Shown: positions 34,165 through 44,779 of the stretch, one piece after another
How positions within the stretch are numbered: the stretch's first letter is position 1
Layout of the letters: each line of letters begins with the position of its first letter
Assembly: GCA_944472135.2 (NCBI GenBank)
Contig: OX235265.1
Coordinates: forward strand, 1,118,501-1,182,500
Reading direction: 5' to 3'
Length of the DNA stretch: 64,000 bases
DNA from: Trichobilharzia regenti
Lineage: Eukaryota; Platyhelminthes; Trematoda; Strigeidida; Schistosomatidae
Translations under genes and position numbers: made by a program
The notes under the pieces: model-generated
What the model saw: only the letters and a program-made list of their open reading frames with translations
Told to the model about the DNA's origin: nothing
The model's database searches: none

Positions 34165-34600
34165 CAACTGGTCGATGGTGACTAGCAGTGGAATCCAAGA
34201 TGCACATTTCGTCCTATTTGGGACTCGTCCACCAGCTGGATGTATCTGCATTCCCCATTCAGTGAGTGATGATGTTCCCACCAAGGCTCCAGCCCAGTGT
34301 CCATAGTTTCAAACACCAAAGCGTTATCCACTAGACCACTACTGGGCCAAGAAAGCCATCTCTTGTGCAACGGGTCATATTAATTATTGAATTGAATTTT
34401 AGATTTTCCCGTCGATTGACTGAACCGAAGTGTTCCTCGGTCTCAGGTTGAAATGTCTGTCGGCTTCTTGTGCAGATGCTTCGACGATGTCTGGGCATGT
34501 AATCAGAAGTGAAATTGGTTGATGGTGACTAGCATTGGAATCCAGGATAACGCGCATTTCGTCCCATTTGGGGCTCGTCATCTGAAGGTTTATATTTTCT
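34165..34600 (-). mobile_element. Sm-alpha SINE, 1.3 units, two ribozymes
   Basis: Minus-strand copy with the same layout as 11465-11912: an upstream ribozyme at 34532-34590 (ATGACGA, GCCCCAAATGGGAC, GAAATGCGCG, CTGGATTCC; one core change, C3 to A, and a lengthened stem III) and a downstream one at 34185-34250 (TGGACGA, GTCCCAAATAGGAC, GAAATG). Box A TGGTCTAGTGG is intact at 34328-34338. Box B is damaged (GGGCTGGAGCC). Confidence 0.88.
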
Positions 34601-34604
34601 ATAG

Positions 34605-34775
34605 TTGGTTTGTAAGGATTAGTTCCGCTTCTACTAGTTGATGACGGATTGATATGAGTTGGAGAACCATTGAAAACCAGCCACAGGGAGTACTGGGCAA
34701 CTAGGGTGAAACGACCGTCCAGTACACCCTGGTTTTCCATAGTTCTGTAACTGATATCAATCCATGATCAAATCG
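34605..34775. mobile_element. SINE family C foldback of two 3' halves
   Basis: The left arm (minus) ends at the stem I 3' strand CCAGTACTCCCTG, close to the predicted cleavage point. The right arm (plus) starts with GGGTGAAACGACCGTCCAGT. Both arms carry the 3' body ending in AATCCATGATCAA-like sequence. The two arms are joined tail-outward at the ribozyme. Confidence 0.78.
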
Positions 34776-34799
34776 TAAAGAGGTTTATATATAAAAGAA

Positions 34800-34907
34800 A
34801 GGACATCTCTTGTTTTTAAAAAGTTTCTCCTGTTATGCGTCATGAAACAGGTATCAACATGTATAATAAACAAAATTGTACATGTTGATGCCTGTTTCAA
34901 GAGGTGT

Positions 34908-34972
<65 letters not shown>
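34800..34972. repeat. Small hairpin followed by a TA microsatellite
   Basis: GAAACAGGTATCAACATGTA (34844-34863) pairs with TACATGTTGATGCCTGTTTC (34879-34898), and GGACATCTCTTG (34801) pairs with CAAGAGGTGTCC (34898-34909). It is followed by an uninterrupted TA run at 34911-34972. Confidence 0.85.
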
Positions 34973-34974
<2 letters not shown>

Positions 34975-35194
34975 CCTCTGTTATTTTAACTTGGCTTAAT
35001 TTCCCTGAAGAAGTTCGGACCAGTTTGCCGAATGCAGGAAACGTTGGAATTACTCATTTCAATTTCTCTGAGACTTTATAACTCTAATATTTTACAAATG
35101 TCTATTTCTCACACGCCGCTCAATTATTTTAGAACTATTCGGTCAAATCTTGATCACAGTTCATATGAATAAAAAGGTTACCTTATAGATAGAT

Positions 35195-36590
35195 ACTGCA
35201 AAACTCCAACCCCCTCCCCCGAGGAGCAAGCTACATTCAGGCGAGGAGGGTCATTTGTAGATTGAAATTGCAACCCTAAGCATCGTCATCATCATCGAAC
35301 AAAGCATAGAATGGAAGTCAAATCTCTATCTACTTCAATTCCATTGACTTTAAAAAGGCCTTCAACAGACTGTGTAATGCAGTGCACAGTGCCCCAAATC
35401 TTCATCAGTCGCGTTTAACAGTTATATGACAATGGCATGTGTTAAGTAATCCATAGCAGAAAACTCAGAAACGTCTTTCAAGTGAATACAGGAGTCAGAC
35501 ACGCCAGTTGTCTATTATCATCTATGATATTCCTAATTGTGGTGGACTGGATCATCCATCAGAGTGTGGGGACCGAGAAGACAGGGATACATTGGACCAC
35601 CGACAAGAAGACTCTAGAAGATCTGGTTTTTGGCGATGATTTAGGTTTGATGTCACACAGACTCGAAGGCATACAGGTGAAAAGCGACAAAATGGTTGAC
35701 GAAACTGACAAGTGGTGAAGACGGGAGTGCAGGTGAACATGGAGGCGAAGATGGCGGGTATAAAGATAACCAGTTAACTGCAACAGCAAGAACAACCAGC
35801 ACAATTTACCATCAATCAACAAGAGAGATTTAACAGAGGTCACTTCCTTGTGCGTCGGTGGCACAGTAGTGAGGACTCTCGGCGACCATGCACATGGTCC
35901 AAGGTTCGATCCCCTGCCGACGCACACCTGATATCTATGGCCGGCCTGCAAAATTTGGGCTACCGATATCCATGCTGAAAATTCCATACTTGTACCCAGG
36001 ATACGGTGTGGAATCAAGCTGTAACCAAAAATATAAAAAAAATAAAAAAATAAATTCCTTCGCTTACCTAGGCAGACAGCATCCTTTAAAATACAGACGG
36101 AAGTGGTGAAGATATCAGAGCCGGAATCAGAAATGCTAGGTACCTTGATCATTTTCAAATCAGTTTGGAAATCTTCCGCACTCAGTCAGTATAATAAACA
36201 AGATTCGGATACTGTTCAACACAAATGTGAAGTTGGTCAGTTCTTCTATGTGGGTCAGAAACTTGAACTGTGCTTCACGAAAAGCATTTCAAAAAGGTTG
36301 AAAACTTTTATCAACAGCTGCCTTTGGTGGATCCATATTGAAGTTCCTATGGCCAGACAGAAATAATCAGTAACACGAAACTGTATTGGGTGACGAACTT
36401 ATCAAGAACCTTTTGGTTAACACAAATCCCGAAACAATTGGAGATGGTTTGGGCACATGCTGAGCAGGCTGTTCGATGATATCGCGCGCTATACCTTCGC
36501 TCGATTTGGACTCGAATGGGAAGAGACGAGTGAGTCATCCGAGGGTAACATATAGGATATCGTCTTATGTGGTGAAATGATGGAAAGGCA
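35195..36590 (+). pseudogene. RTE LINE, RT to C-terminus, with SINE insertion
   Basis: Pieces on the plus strand: FNSIDFKKAFNR (motif A), MNTGVRHASCLLSSMIFLIV (motif B, degraded), LEDLVFGDDLGLMSHRLEGI (motif C as FGDD), then the SINE B insertion at 35849, then NSFAYLGRQ, FKSVWKSSALSQYN, NTNVKLV, KRLKTFINSCLWWIH and the tail. Frameshifted and inactive. No clear 3' terminus is visible before the PLE piece at 36595. Confidence 0.85.
35849..36052 (+). mobile_element. SINE family B, copy 4, with TSD in RTE ORF
   Basis: Full plus-strand copy (head TGTGCGTCGGTGGCACAGTA, box B AAGGTTCGATCCC, CCATGCTGAAAATTCCATAC, CGGTGTGGAATCAAGCTG, A-rich end). The RTE coding sequence is interrupted at TTCCTT, which is duplicated on both sides (35843-35848 and 36053-36058). 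Removing the SINE restores the conserved order of the RTE protein segments. Confidence 0.88.
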
Positions 36591-36594
36591 AGGT

Positions 36595-36825
36595 CTATTC
36601 GTATCTCTTATTTTAGCTCAACTGTTGTAAATACTGAACATAAAATCGATGCCAGCTAAACTTTCAAAATTATCCACCATATTCTGATGGATAATCTCAA
36701 TTTCACCTTATGAGTCCGTCCTTTAACACATTTAGCTGAAGCCGTCAAAATCCAACCGGGAAAGCTAAACTTAGGTATTCTGAAGGAGTTCGTTCAGACG
36801 TATTCCTTACCTTGGCAATTATGAC
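36595..36825 (+). pseudogene. PLE C-terminal fragment
   Basis: Plus-strand relic: VNTEHKID, TFKIIHH, then AEAVKIQPGKLNLGILKEFV and QTYSLPW, matching LLDTGHEVEIEKSFKIIN ... AEAISIKRLKPDLCVQKE ... LSLPW of the 50063 PLE. Only the tail after the endonuclease core remains. Confidence 0.7.
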
Positions 36826-37099
36826 TTGATTATAAAAGTCTCATAATTTCATCTTTCACCTCCTATAGCCATTCATCACCCGAAGAAATTCATCGACGAA
36901 AATATGAATCAAAAGCCAAGGCAAGCCATAGTATCAACACTTCCATAAAAGGCCTTTCTCTTGCAATTTCAGTCCCTTGATGATAACACCAATGAGAGAT
37001 GATAGCGCAAGAGACTTAATGAATATGGTTAAAAGGGCATTCGCAATGCCTCTAAAGTACATTGCCTTTTTAAAACCATCCGTATTTTACGTTCGGGAG

Positions 37100-37741
37100 T
37101 TAAAGATAAACTAACCAATTTTGTAATTCCATATTACTTTTCCTGGAAATGGGCACCCAACTGTAAAAATTAGTTAGTTGTCCGTTCCATGTACGTTTCC
37201 GGTGGATGGATCTCTTGAGAGATCCGTCATTCCGTCTGCTAAGGCACACATCAAGAAACGGAATACTTAGTTCCGATTCCTTTTCTATGGTGAATTGTAA
37301 AGAAGGATGGCAGTTGTTGAAGGCGAACAAGACATCATAGGTTTACCGACAATCCACCTCAAAGAACTTTTATTGAGATGCACGTTGAATGTTCAGTTCA
37401 CCTTCAACAATGAGATCTATAGACAGAGAGATGGCATTGCCATGGGATCACCACTGGGTCCTTTGTTAGCTGATTGTTTTATGGCAAAGCTGGAAAATTC
37501 TCAACTTAGTCAAACCATCGGGCATTTTGACATTTATAAAAGATACGTAGACGACACTTTCGTCATCTGCGATAAGAACGTAGTTCTTGATGATGTCTTG
37601 TTCGCCTTCAACAACTGCCATCCTTCTTTACATTTCACCATAGAAAAGGAATCGGAACTAAGTATTCCGTTTCTTGATGTGTGCCTTAGCAGACGGAATG
37701 ACGGATCTCTCAAGAGATCGATCCACCGAATTCCATATTAA
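37100..37741. pseudogene. PLE RT with inverted duplication
   Basis: Plus strand 37341-37741: GLPTIHLKELLLRC, DGIAMGSPLGPLLADCFMAK (motif B), KRYVDDTFVIC (motif C), then VLFAFNNCHPSL to SLKRSIHR. Minus strand 37340-37100: again VLFAFNNCHPSL, SIPFLDVCLSRRNDGSLKRS, continuing past the plus copy into RTWNGQLTNFYSW. The shared 150 bp is inverted and nearly identical. The RT motifs are intact in sequence but the ORF is split onto two strands. Confidence 0.9.
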
Positions 37742-38480
37742 TTTGTTTATTAGATATTTCACACACACAGTGTGAAACAGTATTGCTATTTACTGGATGA
37801 CGAAGTTTCGAACACAATTTATTCTTGTTCATAATCCTATCAATCAATTATAACCACACAAGTGGCATTCATTCAGACTACCTATAAACTCAATTAGTAA
37901 TAAGCTTTGTCGGTTAAAGGATCCTGTGGAGCCCAATTAAACCAGACAATTTAAGTTTATCTAATACCCTGTCTGTGATCATTGTAGGGTCAAATACATA
38001 AGGCATAATGGCAGAACAAGGTAAGTCAGACTAGCGAAACACAAAAAGCTAGCAATATCTAGATTAATTAACCCTAATAAGATAGGAAATCTGGAGAATA
38101 GTTCAGCTATACCAATTACTACCTGCAATTAAACACAACCATACAATAGGATGAGGGGGTAAGATGACAGTTTTAAAGTCTAATGTAACAGCAGGATGGA
38201 GGGAGAGATTGATATATGGAAGCTTTATTTATCGAATCACCTGAAAATACGTGTAACAGGAGTGATTCAACACTTGTCTATCAGGATATCTGGAAAGTTC
38301 TACTATCCCTATGACAAATATCAAATAGGAAACTATAAAATGAAATTTTCGAAGTTGTGTGGTTATAATTGATTGGCATGATTATACACAATAATGAGTT
38401 GTGTTCGAAATTTCGTCATTCAGTAAACAGCAATACTGTTTCACTGTGTGGGGGATATATCTAATAAACAAATTATTATG
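37742..38480. repeat. Inverted PLE terminal repeats after the RT
   Basis: 37738-37871 (GTGTGAAACAGTATTGCTAT, ATGACGAAGTTTCGAACAC) is repeated inverted at about 38354-38478 (GTGTTCGAAATTTCGTCATT, AGCAATACTGTTTCACTG). Between them is unassigned AT-rich DNA with no frame. The same repeat type flanks the family 2 PLE at 18242. Confidence 0.8.
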
Positions 38481-38519
38481 GAATTGCATACTACCACAGT
38501 GCTCAAGTGCCTCTTCTGT

Positions 38520-38865
38520 GTATATCCTATGAAGTCAATTAGTTGCATAGGCCGTACAATTAGGCGTGTTTATCATCAGATTTCCGAACACCATCCTGCA
38601 TTGGAGTTAAGAAAGTTAAAACAAGGTCCATTCAGAGTTCTATGCTGTCTCATCTTGTAAATACAGAACACAAAAATGATATGAAAATGGCCTTCAGAGT
38701 CATTTACCGTATACTGACCGACTAATCCTAATGTTACCACAAGAATTCGTCTACGACATATCTCTGAAGCTGTTGGAATCTAAATTATATAGCCTAACTT
38801 ATGTATCCAAAAGAAGCTGGTAGGTTCAGGTACCTGATTTACCCTGACCATCAAGGTTTTAATAA
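38520..38865 (+). pseudogene. PLE GIY-YIG endonuclease fragment
   Basis: Plus-strand frame SISCIGRTIRRVYHQISEHHPA (worn YIG motif with the R and E-H positions kept), then VNTEHKNDMKMAFRVIYRIL and a degraded AEA-type C-terminus ending NLCIQKKL. Several frame breaks. Confidence 0.75.
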
Positions 38866-39104
38866 TTCTTACATTTATTTGATATTCTATTTACTATTGC
38901 CTTTTTATAACTGTAATTCCACTGATCTTAAACAATCAATATTATTTAATACAAAAGCACCGATATTGTGAATGACGATTATTCTAGAATACCCTGTGTA
39001 TGCAATTATATAAGTATAATTGCAAAACCAGAAGAGGGATTCGTTCAAAAGAATATACTTTGCTTAAATTCCTTTTCGCCTTCTAAATGTCTGGATAGGA
39101 ATTG

Positions 39105-39465
39105 GTCGGGGAGGGGGGGGCTGACACCAGTTAGAGAACCATTGGAAAACAAGCCAGGGAGAACTGAACAGCCTGCTGTTTCGTCATGGCTTTGGAATCT
39201 TCGGCAGTACGCACCCACCACCAAGGTTCGAACCCATCACCTTCTGGTTACATGGCTAGTGAGCTCGTAGACCATTAGGATATTGAGACTCTATCCAATG
39301 ACCGGTCAATGAATTCTAACTTTCGCCAATTCATGACAGAGCACGACCACTCCACAGTGTCTTCTTCAATGAGTTACTAACTCACCTTCAACCTGATGAA
39401 CCTTATTGGTAGTGGATTCCAGGTTAACTGCCTGATTAGGGTCAGTCGCTAGTGAGCATCAGATA
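39105..39465 (-). mobile_element. SINE family C, near full-length minus copy
   Basis: 5' block ACTGACCCTAATCAGGCAG, CTAATGGTCTACGAGCTC (head), GGGTTCGAACC (box B, intact), ribozyme region GTACTG, CCGAAGA, TTCC..., GACGAAACAGC, then the 3' body. A good box B and GAAA, with one change in the CTGAAGA box and weakened stem II. It lies head to head with the copy at 39470. Confidence 0.82.
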
Positions 39466-39469
39466 AATT

Positions 39470-39725
39470 GGCAGAAGTTAGAATTCATGGCCTGGTCATT
39501 GGATCGGGTCCCAATGGCCTAATAGTCGACGGACTCGCTAGCCTTGTAGCTAGAAGGTCCTGGGTTCGAACCTTGGCGGTGTTAGCGCACCTCTGAAGAA
39601 CCGCGAACTAGGACGAAACAGCTGTTCAGTACTTTCTGGCTTGTTTTCCAATGGTTCTGTGACCGATGTCAGCTGATGATGAAATCCTTCAATCAATCAA
39701 ACGAAATTCCCTACAAAACCAATAC
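39470..39725 (+). mobile_element. SINE family C, plus copy with best-kept core
   Basis: Box A region GGGTCCCAATGGCCTAAT, box B GGGTTCGAACC, and a ribozyme with CTGAAGA and GAAA both intact, CAGCTGTT and CAGTAC. Stem II (ACC..GGAC) and the stem I 5' strand (GCACCT instead of GTACTG) are weakened. The tail is ATCCTTCAATCAATC ... CCCTACAAAACCAATACTT. It lacks the first 150 bp of the full unit. Confidence 0.85.
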
Positions 39726-39789
39726 TTGAATGGGAATTTTCGCGATATGTCTATGATTGTTGCATTAATTCCTCGATATTCAACTTGAA

Positions 39790-40590
39790 TGTTACTCTAG
39801 TTCGAAGGCATTTACAGAAAGTTAACATTTAGATGTCTGTAGGTAGAAAGGGTAATCTTATCCAATCTATATGCTCCAGAATTTGGAAAATTTACTCTGT
39901 AGAAACGATTGACTTCAAATTTTAAAAGCCTTCGTACAACTCTCTTGAATAATGGACATTCTAGGAAGCTTATCCACAGAAACATCAAGAAAGAAACCGT
40001 TCCTAGCCAAATCACAGTGCCAAAGAAGACACGGTTTATGAGTTTGGCTTTGAAAGGTGACAGTATTTCTGAAGTAATTAGAAGTCGTTTATCTAAATGT
40101 ATTAAACGCTTTTTTTATGCAGCTGACACACACTTAGGATTGACCAGACGAAATGTTATTCCGCAATCCGTCAAGGACAAGTTATCTCCATCTCTATGTG
40201 CTTGTGCTCACACTCACATGTTCGTGTGGAGCTGATTTCATTGGACGTTGTATGTGTGACCTCCGTAAACGCGTAGCTGAACACTACCCGGCTTAGTTAA
40301 TGAAAGGTAAGCATAGGACGATGATGTCTTCAATTTGTGAACATATTCTGGAGTCGGGTGATTAAACCCAACAAGATTTATCCTTCCAAGTTATTTACAG
40401 GATCGAATCCAACCACCCCAACAACTTACGCCTTCTCCACTTACACATGGACCTCCAAAGCTCTAGATTTACATGAACAGAAACCCAAATTACGTGTTCA
40501 AAAACCACGCAGAAGCAATAGGAGTTCACTTGATTAGCCCTAAACTCTGCATACAAAAGAAGTTCTTTCAATCACTACACTTGCAACGGA
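39790..40590 (+). pseudogene. PLE thumb and GIY-YIG domain
   Basis: Frame 39909-40235: FKSLRTTLLNNGHSRKLIHR, SQITVPKKTRFMSLALKGDS and ISEVIRSRLSKCIKRFFYAA (the thumb segment matching KQITVEKKPVFIQLDFKGED). Then, in another frame, CGADFIGRCMCDLRKRVAEH (YIG as FIG; R and E-H kept), a stop and a degraded C-terminus. It belongs to the lineage of the copies at 408 and 42440. Confidence 0.85.
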
Positions 40591-40964
40591 CGTAATTTAT
40601 CTTAATACCCGAAAAGTAAATTCTCTTTCTTTCTCTCTTTCTGTCTCTTCATTAGTATTATTTTGTCTTTACAATCGTAATATTTTACATTTTTAACCTT
40701 CCTGTTCTGTACCCCCACCCGATTTAATTTCTACACATCATTACCACTGTTACTGATTTGACCAACGCTCGATTTCCAGTCTTTTATGTTACGTCACCCA
40801 ACTTATTTGCTGAATTTCAGTTCTAATTTAAATGGCATTATTATCTACCCCACTTCTACTTAGTCTCTACCTGTAATTACCTCTGTTGCTATCCTGACCT
40901 AAGTTGAAACATTTTAGTCAATTATATTACGTCATCTAACTTACTAACTCAATCTCACTTTAAC

Positions 40965-41432
40965 TGGTGGATGGTGACTAGTGGTGGAATCCAAGACAGT
41001 GTGCATTTCGTCCTATTTGAGACTCGTCAACTGGATGCACCTTCAGTTCCCATTGAGTGATGATGTTCCCACCAAGGCTCCAGCCCAGTGTCCATAGTTT
41101 CAAACACCAAAGCGTTATCCACTAGACCACTTGGGCCAAGAAATCCATCTCTTGTACAACGGGTCATATTAATTATTGAACTGAATTTTAGATTTTCCCG
41201 TTGATTGATTGGACCGAATGCAGGTGCATCCAGGTGACGGGTCCAAAATAGGATGAAATGCAAATCCTGGATTCGATTGCTAGTCACCATCTATCAATTA
41301 GATTCTAATTACATGTCTAGACATCGTCGAAGCATATGTACAAGAAACCGATACGGCAACCTGAGACCGAGTACTTCGGTTCAGTTAATCGACGGGAAAA
41401 TCTAAAATTCGATTAAACAATCTTACTTTAGT
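40965..41432. mobile_element. Sm-alpha foldback in a PLE 3' UTR
   Basis: The minus-strand half has box A TGGTCTAGTGG (near 41117), a worn box B and a ribozyme at 40982-41044 (TTGACGA, GTCTC..GGAC, GAAATGCAC). The plus-strand half has a ribozyme at 41221-41280 (GTGACGG, GTCCAAAATAGGAT, GAAATGC, CTGGATTC) and the downstream Sm-alpha sequence. A TSD of about 10 bp (CTCACTTTAAC / CTTACTTTAGT) is plausible. Both ribozymes have core changes. Confidence 0.82.
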
Positions 41433-41943
41433 TGCTGTCTAATTAACTTTGTTTCTATATTAGATCATTCTTGTATGACTCAATCAATTACCTGAACTTG
41501 ACAAACGTCATGTACGCATACACGCAATAATTAATTAAATATAAATGCGATTGTAAAGCTATGTGAATCAATTCGCCGAAAAGAGTCTCTTCGCTGAACG
41601 TCTTCTCTTTTTCATATGACTCAATGGGAATTTTTAAGCACTTTTTGTTAAACCATTATTTTTGCCTTGGTCATAGTAATTAATGTTCTTTTATTTTATT
41701 CTATTTTACCGCTTGAATTCATTTCACACTTCACTTCATCCTCTTCGCCGTCCTTATTGTTATCATCATCGCACTGTTAATTTTTTAGACAACACCTGAC
41801 CTACCACTTTTAAAGTCTTAGTAACGATTCACTTATTTAATATTCTTTAAAAGTTTTGTAATTCATCCACTTCAACTCTACACAACACTCCCCCTTCCCG
41901 TCTAGTACATCATTTTAATTATCTTCATTCAATTCAGTAGTAT
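41433..41943 (+). other. PLE 3' UTR continuation
   Basis: T-rich non-coding DNA with ATAAATGCGATTGTAAAGC and TTCGCCGAAAAGAG near 41540-41590, which recur at 43455-43510 after the PLE at 42440. It is therefore the shared 3' UTR of that PLE lineage, separated from its ORF (39790-40590) by the Sm-alpha insert. Confidence 0.65.
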
Positions 41944-41948
41944 GCTTT

Positions 41949-42400
41949 TATTATGTACTCGTCACCAAATTATTGTTATGTACTGGTCGAGAATTTAATA
42001 GTCCTGACAAAAGAAAGACGGAAATCAGAAGACCACTAGGTTTGCGATAATGCTTCTATTTTACAAACACAAGGAGAATCAATATGTCACACAAGAGTGT
42101 GAGAGCAAAAATATATATATGAATGTCCGAACAAGTGTGTGAACACAAGTGTGAGAGCGAATATTCAAAATGAACAAATCAATAGACAGTCTTAACATGA
42201 TTGGCTAATTATAATGGAATATCGATCCATATATACCTAGCAAATATAACAGACATGTCAAACAAACACACATATTATATATAATATAAGGGGAATATAC
42301 ATTGTTAAAGGAGACAGGTTCATCAAAGTGAAATGTTCACAGACTAAGAGAGCAACAGAAAGAGAGACCACCATACACACAAATATATGGATACATATCA
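41949..42400. mobile_element. 444-bp interspersed repeat, copy 2
   Basis: Nearly identical to 13494-13937 over its whole length with few substitutions and small indels. Here it begins TATTATGTACTCGTCACC and ends GATACATATCA. The flanks GCTTT / GTTTT match at 4 of 5 positions, compatible with a worn 5-bp TSD. Confidence 0.78.
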
Positions 42401-42439
42401 GTTTTATGCATATTGTCACTTTTGCATGCTTTAGAAATA

Positions 42440-43005
42440 TGATTCTATTCCTCAAAAATATCCTAGCTCAAAATGTTTACCCACCACGTTTTGTCAAAAA
42501 AACATGAAACCTAAACCAAAAAGAGAAGAATGCGATTCATCGCCAAGGAAGATTTGGCAGCTGATATCCTGAAGAGGAGAATATCCAGCTCTTTAAAGAA
42601 GACCTTTCGTGCAGCAACACTAAAGGTGACATTCTCTAGCCATCCAGTACTTCGGAAAAACACGAAGAACAAACTCTTGCATATGACCAATACAATGTGC
42701 ATATACCAGTTAACCTGTTCGTGTAGAGCTAGGTACATAGGTCGTTGTATGCGCGTTCTTTCAAAAAGTGTTAGAGAACATTACCCAGCGTGGCTGCAAA
42801 AAGGAGGCACCGGTCCAAACAGAAGTGTCACAACATCTCAACTGATTCTTTCAAAGTCATTTACAAAGTCAACAGAAGCCTACCAAAAGCAGTATGTTTC
42901 CGAATTCTCTATACTGCAGAAGCCCTCGCAATATACATCGAGAAGCCGGAGCTGTATGTTCGAAAGAAATTAGTCCAACCTCTACAACTACCATGGACGA
43001 CCTAG
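42440..43005 (+). pseudogene. PLE thumb and GIY-YIG domain, one frameshift
   Basis: Frame 42530-42973: AKEDLAADILKRRISSSLKK, then CIYQLTCSCRARYIGRCMRV and VREHYPAWLQKG (YIG, R and E-H positions all present). A frameshift near 42800 moves the rest to frame 42790-43005: SFKVIYKVNRSLPKAVCFRI, AEALAIYIEKPELYVRKK, QPLQLPW. The endonuclease motif itself looks intact, the best-kept after the 50063 copy. No RT remains. Confidence 0.9.
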
Positions 43006-43640
43006 TTCGGTATGTTCCCTTAGCTTCCGTTTTTCTTCTTCTTTCATTCCCTGTGTGTGTGATTCTTACTCCCTCTGTCTTCATTCGATTCATCCCATTT
43101 TTTCAGTTATAAAAACAGTTATTTTAAGTTTGTCTCCATGCTTTCCCTACTCACATTTATAATTCGTTTTAAAAATAACTATTTTACAATTATATCTTAA
43201 TCCTGTGCAATTTTTGTCTTTCTAAGGCTCTTGTAATGTATATTCGCACCTCCTAACTTTTATTTCAAGTTGAAAATTATTATCTCAGTTTTGTTTCCAT
43301 GCTCATTTTTGCACACTTGTTATCCGATCTAATCCCGTGTAACTTTTGTTTTTAACTCCTCTCGTAAACCATATCTAGTTGAAAATAATTATCACCTTTT
43401 ATTCACTGTCGTAATTATGTGGAATTGTATCCATGTAAGTAAAATTATGTATTTAAATGCGATTGTACACCTGCTTTTGAAAATGAAATCGCCGAAAAGA
43501 CCGTCATCTTTGCTTAACTTCGTGTTCTCTTCTTTCTATTGATCGTATCAACGAGATATTATTCAAAGACATCAAATACCATTGTTATCAGTATCGATTA
43601 GTCTTAAAAGATGATGTGTATACACAACTGTAGGATCAGA
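43006..43640 (+). other. PLE 3' UTR and unassigned flank
   Basis: T-rich UTR to about 43560, including the shared AAATGCGATTGTACAC and AATCGCCGAAAAGACC words. The remainder is unassigned. Confidence 0.6.
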
Positions 43641-43654
43641 GGAGACAGACCTCA

Positions 43655-44305
43655 GGATGTTCAGCTCCGTTAGAAATGTCCTTCAAACTCATATGCAAAA
43701 TCCAATCAAACCTCTCTCTCTCAAAAGGAGTGAAATCTAGACATCTGGCTGGGCATAGCTGAGGCATGAGAGATCTAAAAGTTCAAGCTCCCACTATGTA
43801 TCCAAAAGAAATACGTCCGACCGTTTTGCCTATCGTGGCCATCATGAAAAGTCATTCCTTTCAATACCGGTTACCTATTTTACCTCTTTTTTATCTAACC
43901 TTCTTGTTTATTTCGGTTATTGTTACATTTTTAATCCTTATTTGCAGTTTTATTCATTTAACTCTTGACCAGAAAAAGTTTGGGAATTTTCTCAAAGTTG
44001 ATGATGACTTCGTCGGAAAGGAAACATCCTTCGCTGCAACTGTCTTTCTTTTCATCATTTCTTATCTTGTAAATGTCGTCTTTACGGAAGTTTTCGCTAT
44101 ATTAAAGAAACAAACACATTCTGTTGTAACAACAGAAGACAAGGGCCGGCAACAGATCGTTTCATTAAGGACATTAACACGTATTTATATATATTTCATG
44201 TACATTATTATAGCTTATTCAAGCAGACAAACACAGTCTGCTGATTGGTTGTTTCTTGCGCAAGGTTATTCTGTACTGCTTGTGCCTCGGTCCTCAGAAA
44301 GTTAA
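43655..44305 (+). pseudogene. PLE C-terminal relic running into a hydrophobic ORF
   Basis: 43655-43850 reads SFKLICKIQSNLSLSKG..., YPKEIRPTVLPIVA, an old PLE C-terminus (compare SFKVIYKVNRSLPK ... VRKKLVQPLQLPW). The 179-codon ORF 43766-44305 starts in this tail and continues through a T-rich stretch coding a hydrophobic segment (LPILPLFYLTFLFISVIVTF). Because the T-rich part sits where PLE 3' UTR is expected, the long ORF is probably fortuitous. A real membrane protein cannot be excluded from sequence alone. Confidence 0.5.
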
Positions 44306-44383
44306 GCCATATATCTGCGAATCGTATTTGCCCTCGTTAGGTCTGCTGTGGTTGGTTGTTGAATCAGTTTTGTTCATATTTTC
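44123..44383 (+). repeat. Possible solo LTR
   Basis: It starts TGTTGTAACAACAGAAGACA, contains a TATA-like TATTTATATATATTTC and is non-coding. The opening is typical of LTR-retrotransposon repeats. The 3' boundary and a TSD could not be fixed, so this is tentative. Confidence 0.35.
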
Positions 44384-44779
44384 TCACAGCCAATATTAGC
44401 GACCTAGACATTGACGTAAATTAATGTCTACCAATTGGCTAGCAGCCTGCTCTCATCACACTGTTACCACTGTAACGGTTGAAGACGAGAAATCGGTAAA
44501 ACTATCTCCGTACAGTAAAATTACTTATACCTTACTTTCAATGTACCATTTGCACAGATCTTCCGTACTGTGATATTTCTAGCCTTTATATTGTGTTTCT
44601 TTGTATTCCTTTCACGTCTCCCGTGTATCTCCACAATGATATTGATAAATCCTATAAGTAGAACACGCCATACCAGTGCCTAAGTTTACTTCTCAGGTTA
44701 AATTTAAATTATGGATTTGCGCCATTTTCTGGGTATTTTGTTCTGCTTAAAACTTGGGCTACCGTAAAAACTGCAATCA
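44384..44779. other. No recognised feature
   Basis: About 400 bp without recognisable motif. Confidence 0.4.

Noticed and set aside
35888..36109. ORF IPCRRTPDIYGRPAKFGLPI (also in 12328-12522 and 32472-32660)
   Set aside because: It is a frame through the family B SINE and recurs only because the SINE does.
43766..44305. 179-codon hydrophobic ORF as a membrane protein gene
   Set aside because: It starts inside a PLE C-terminal relic and continues through T-rich sequence where the PLE 3' UTR is expected, so chance openness is the simpler explanation.
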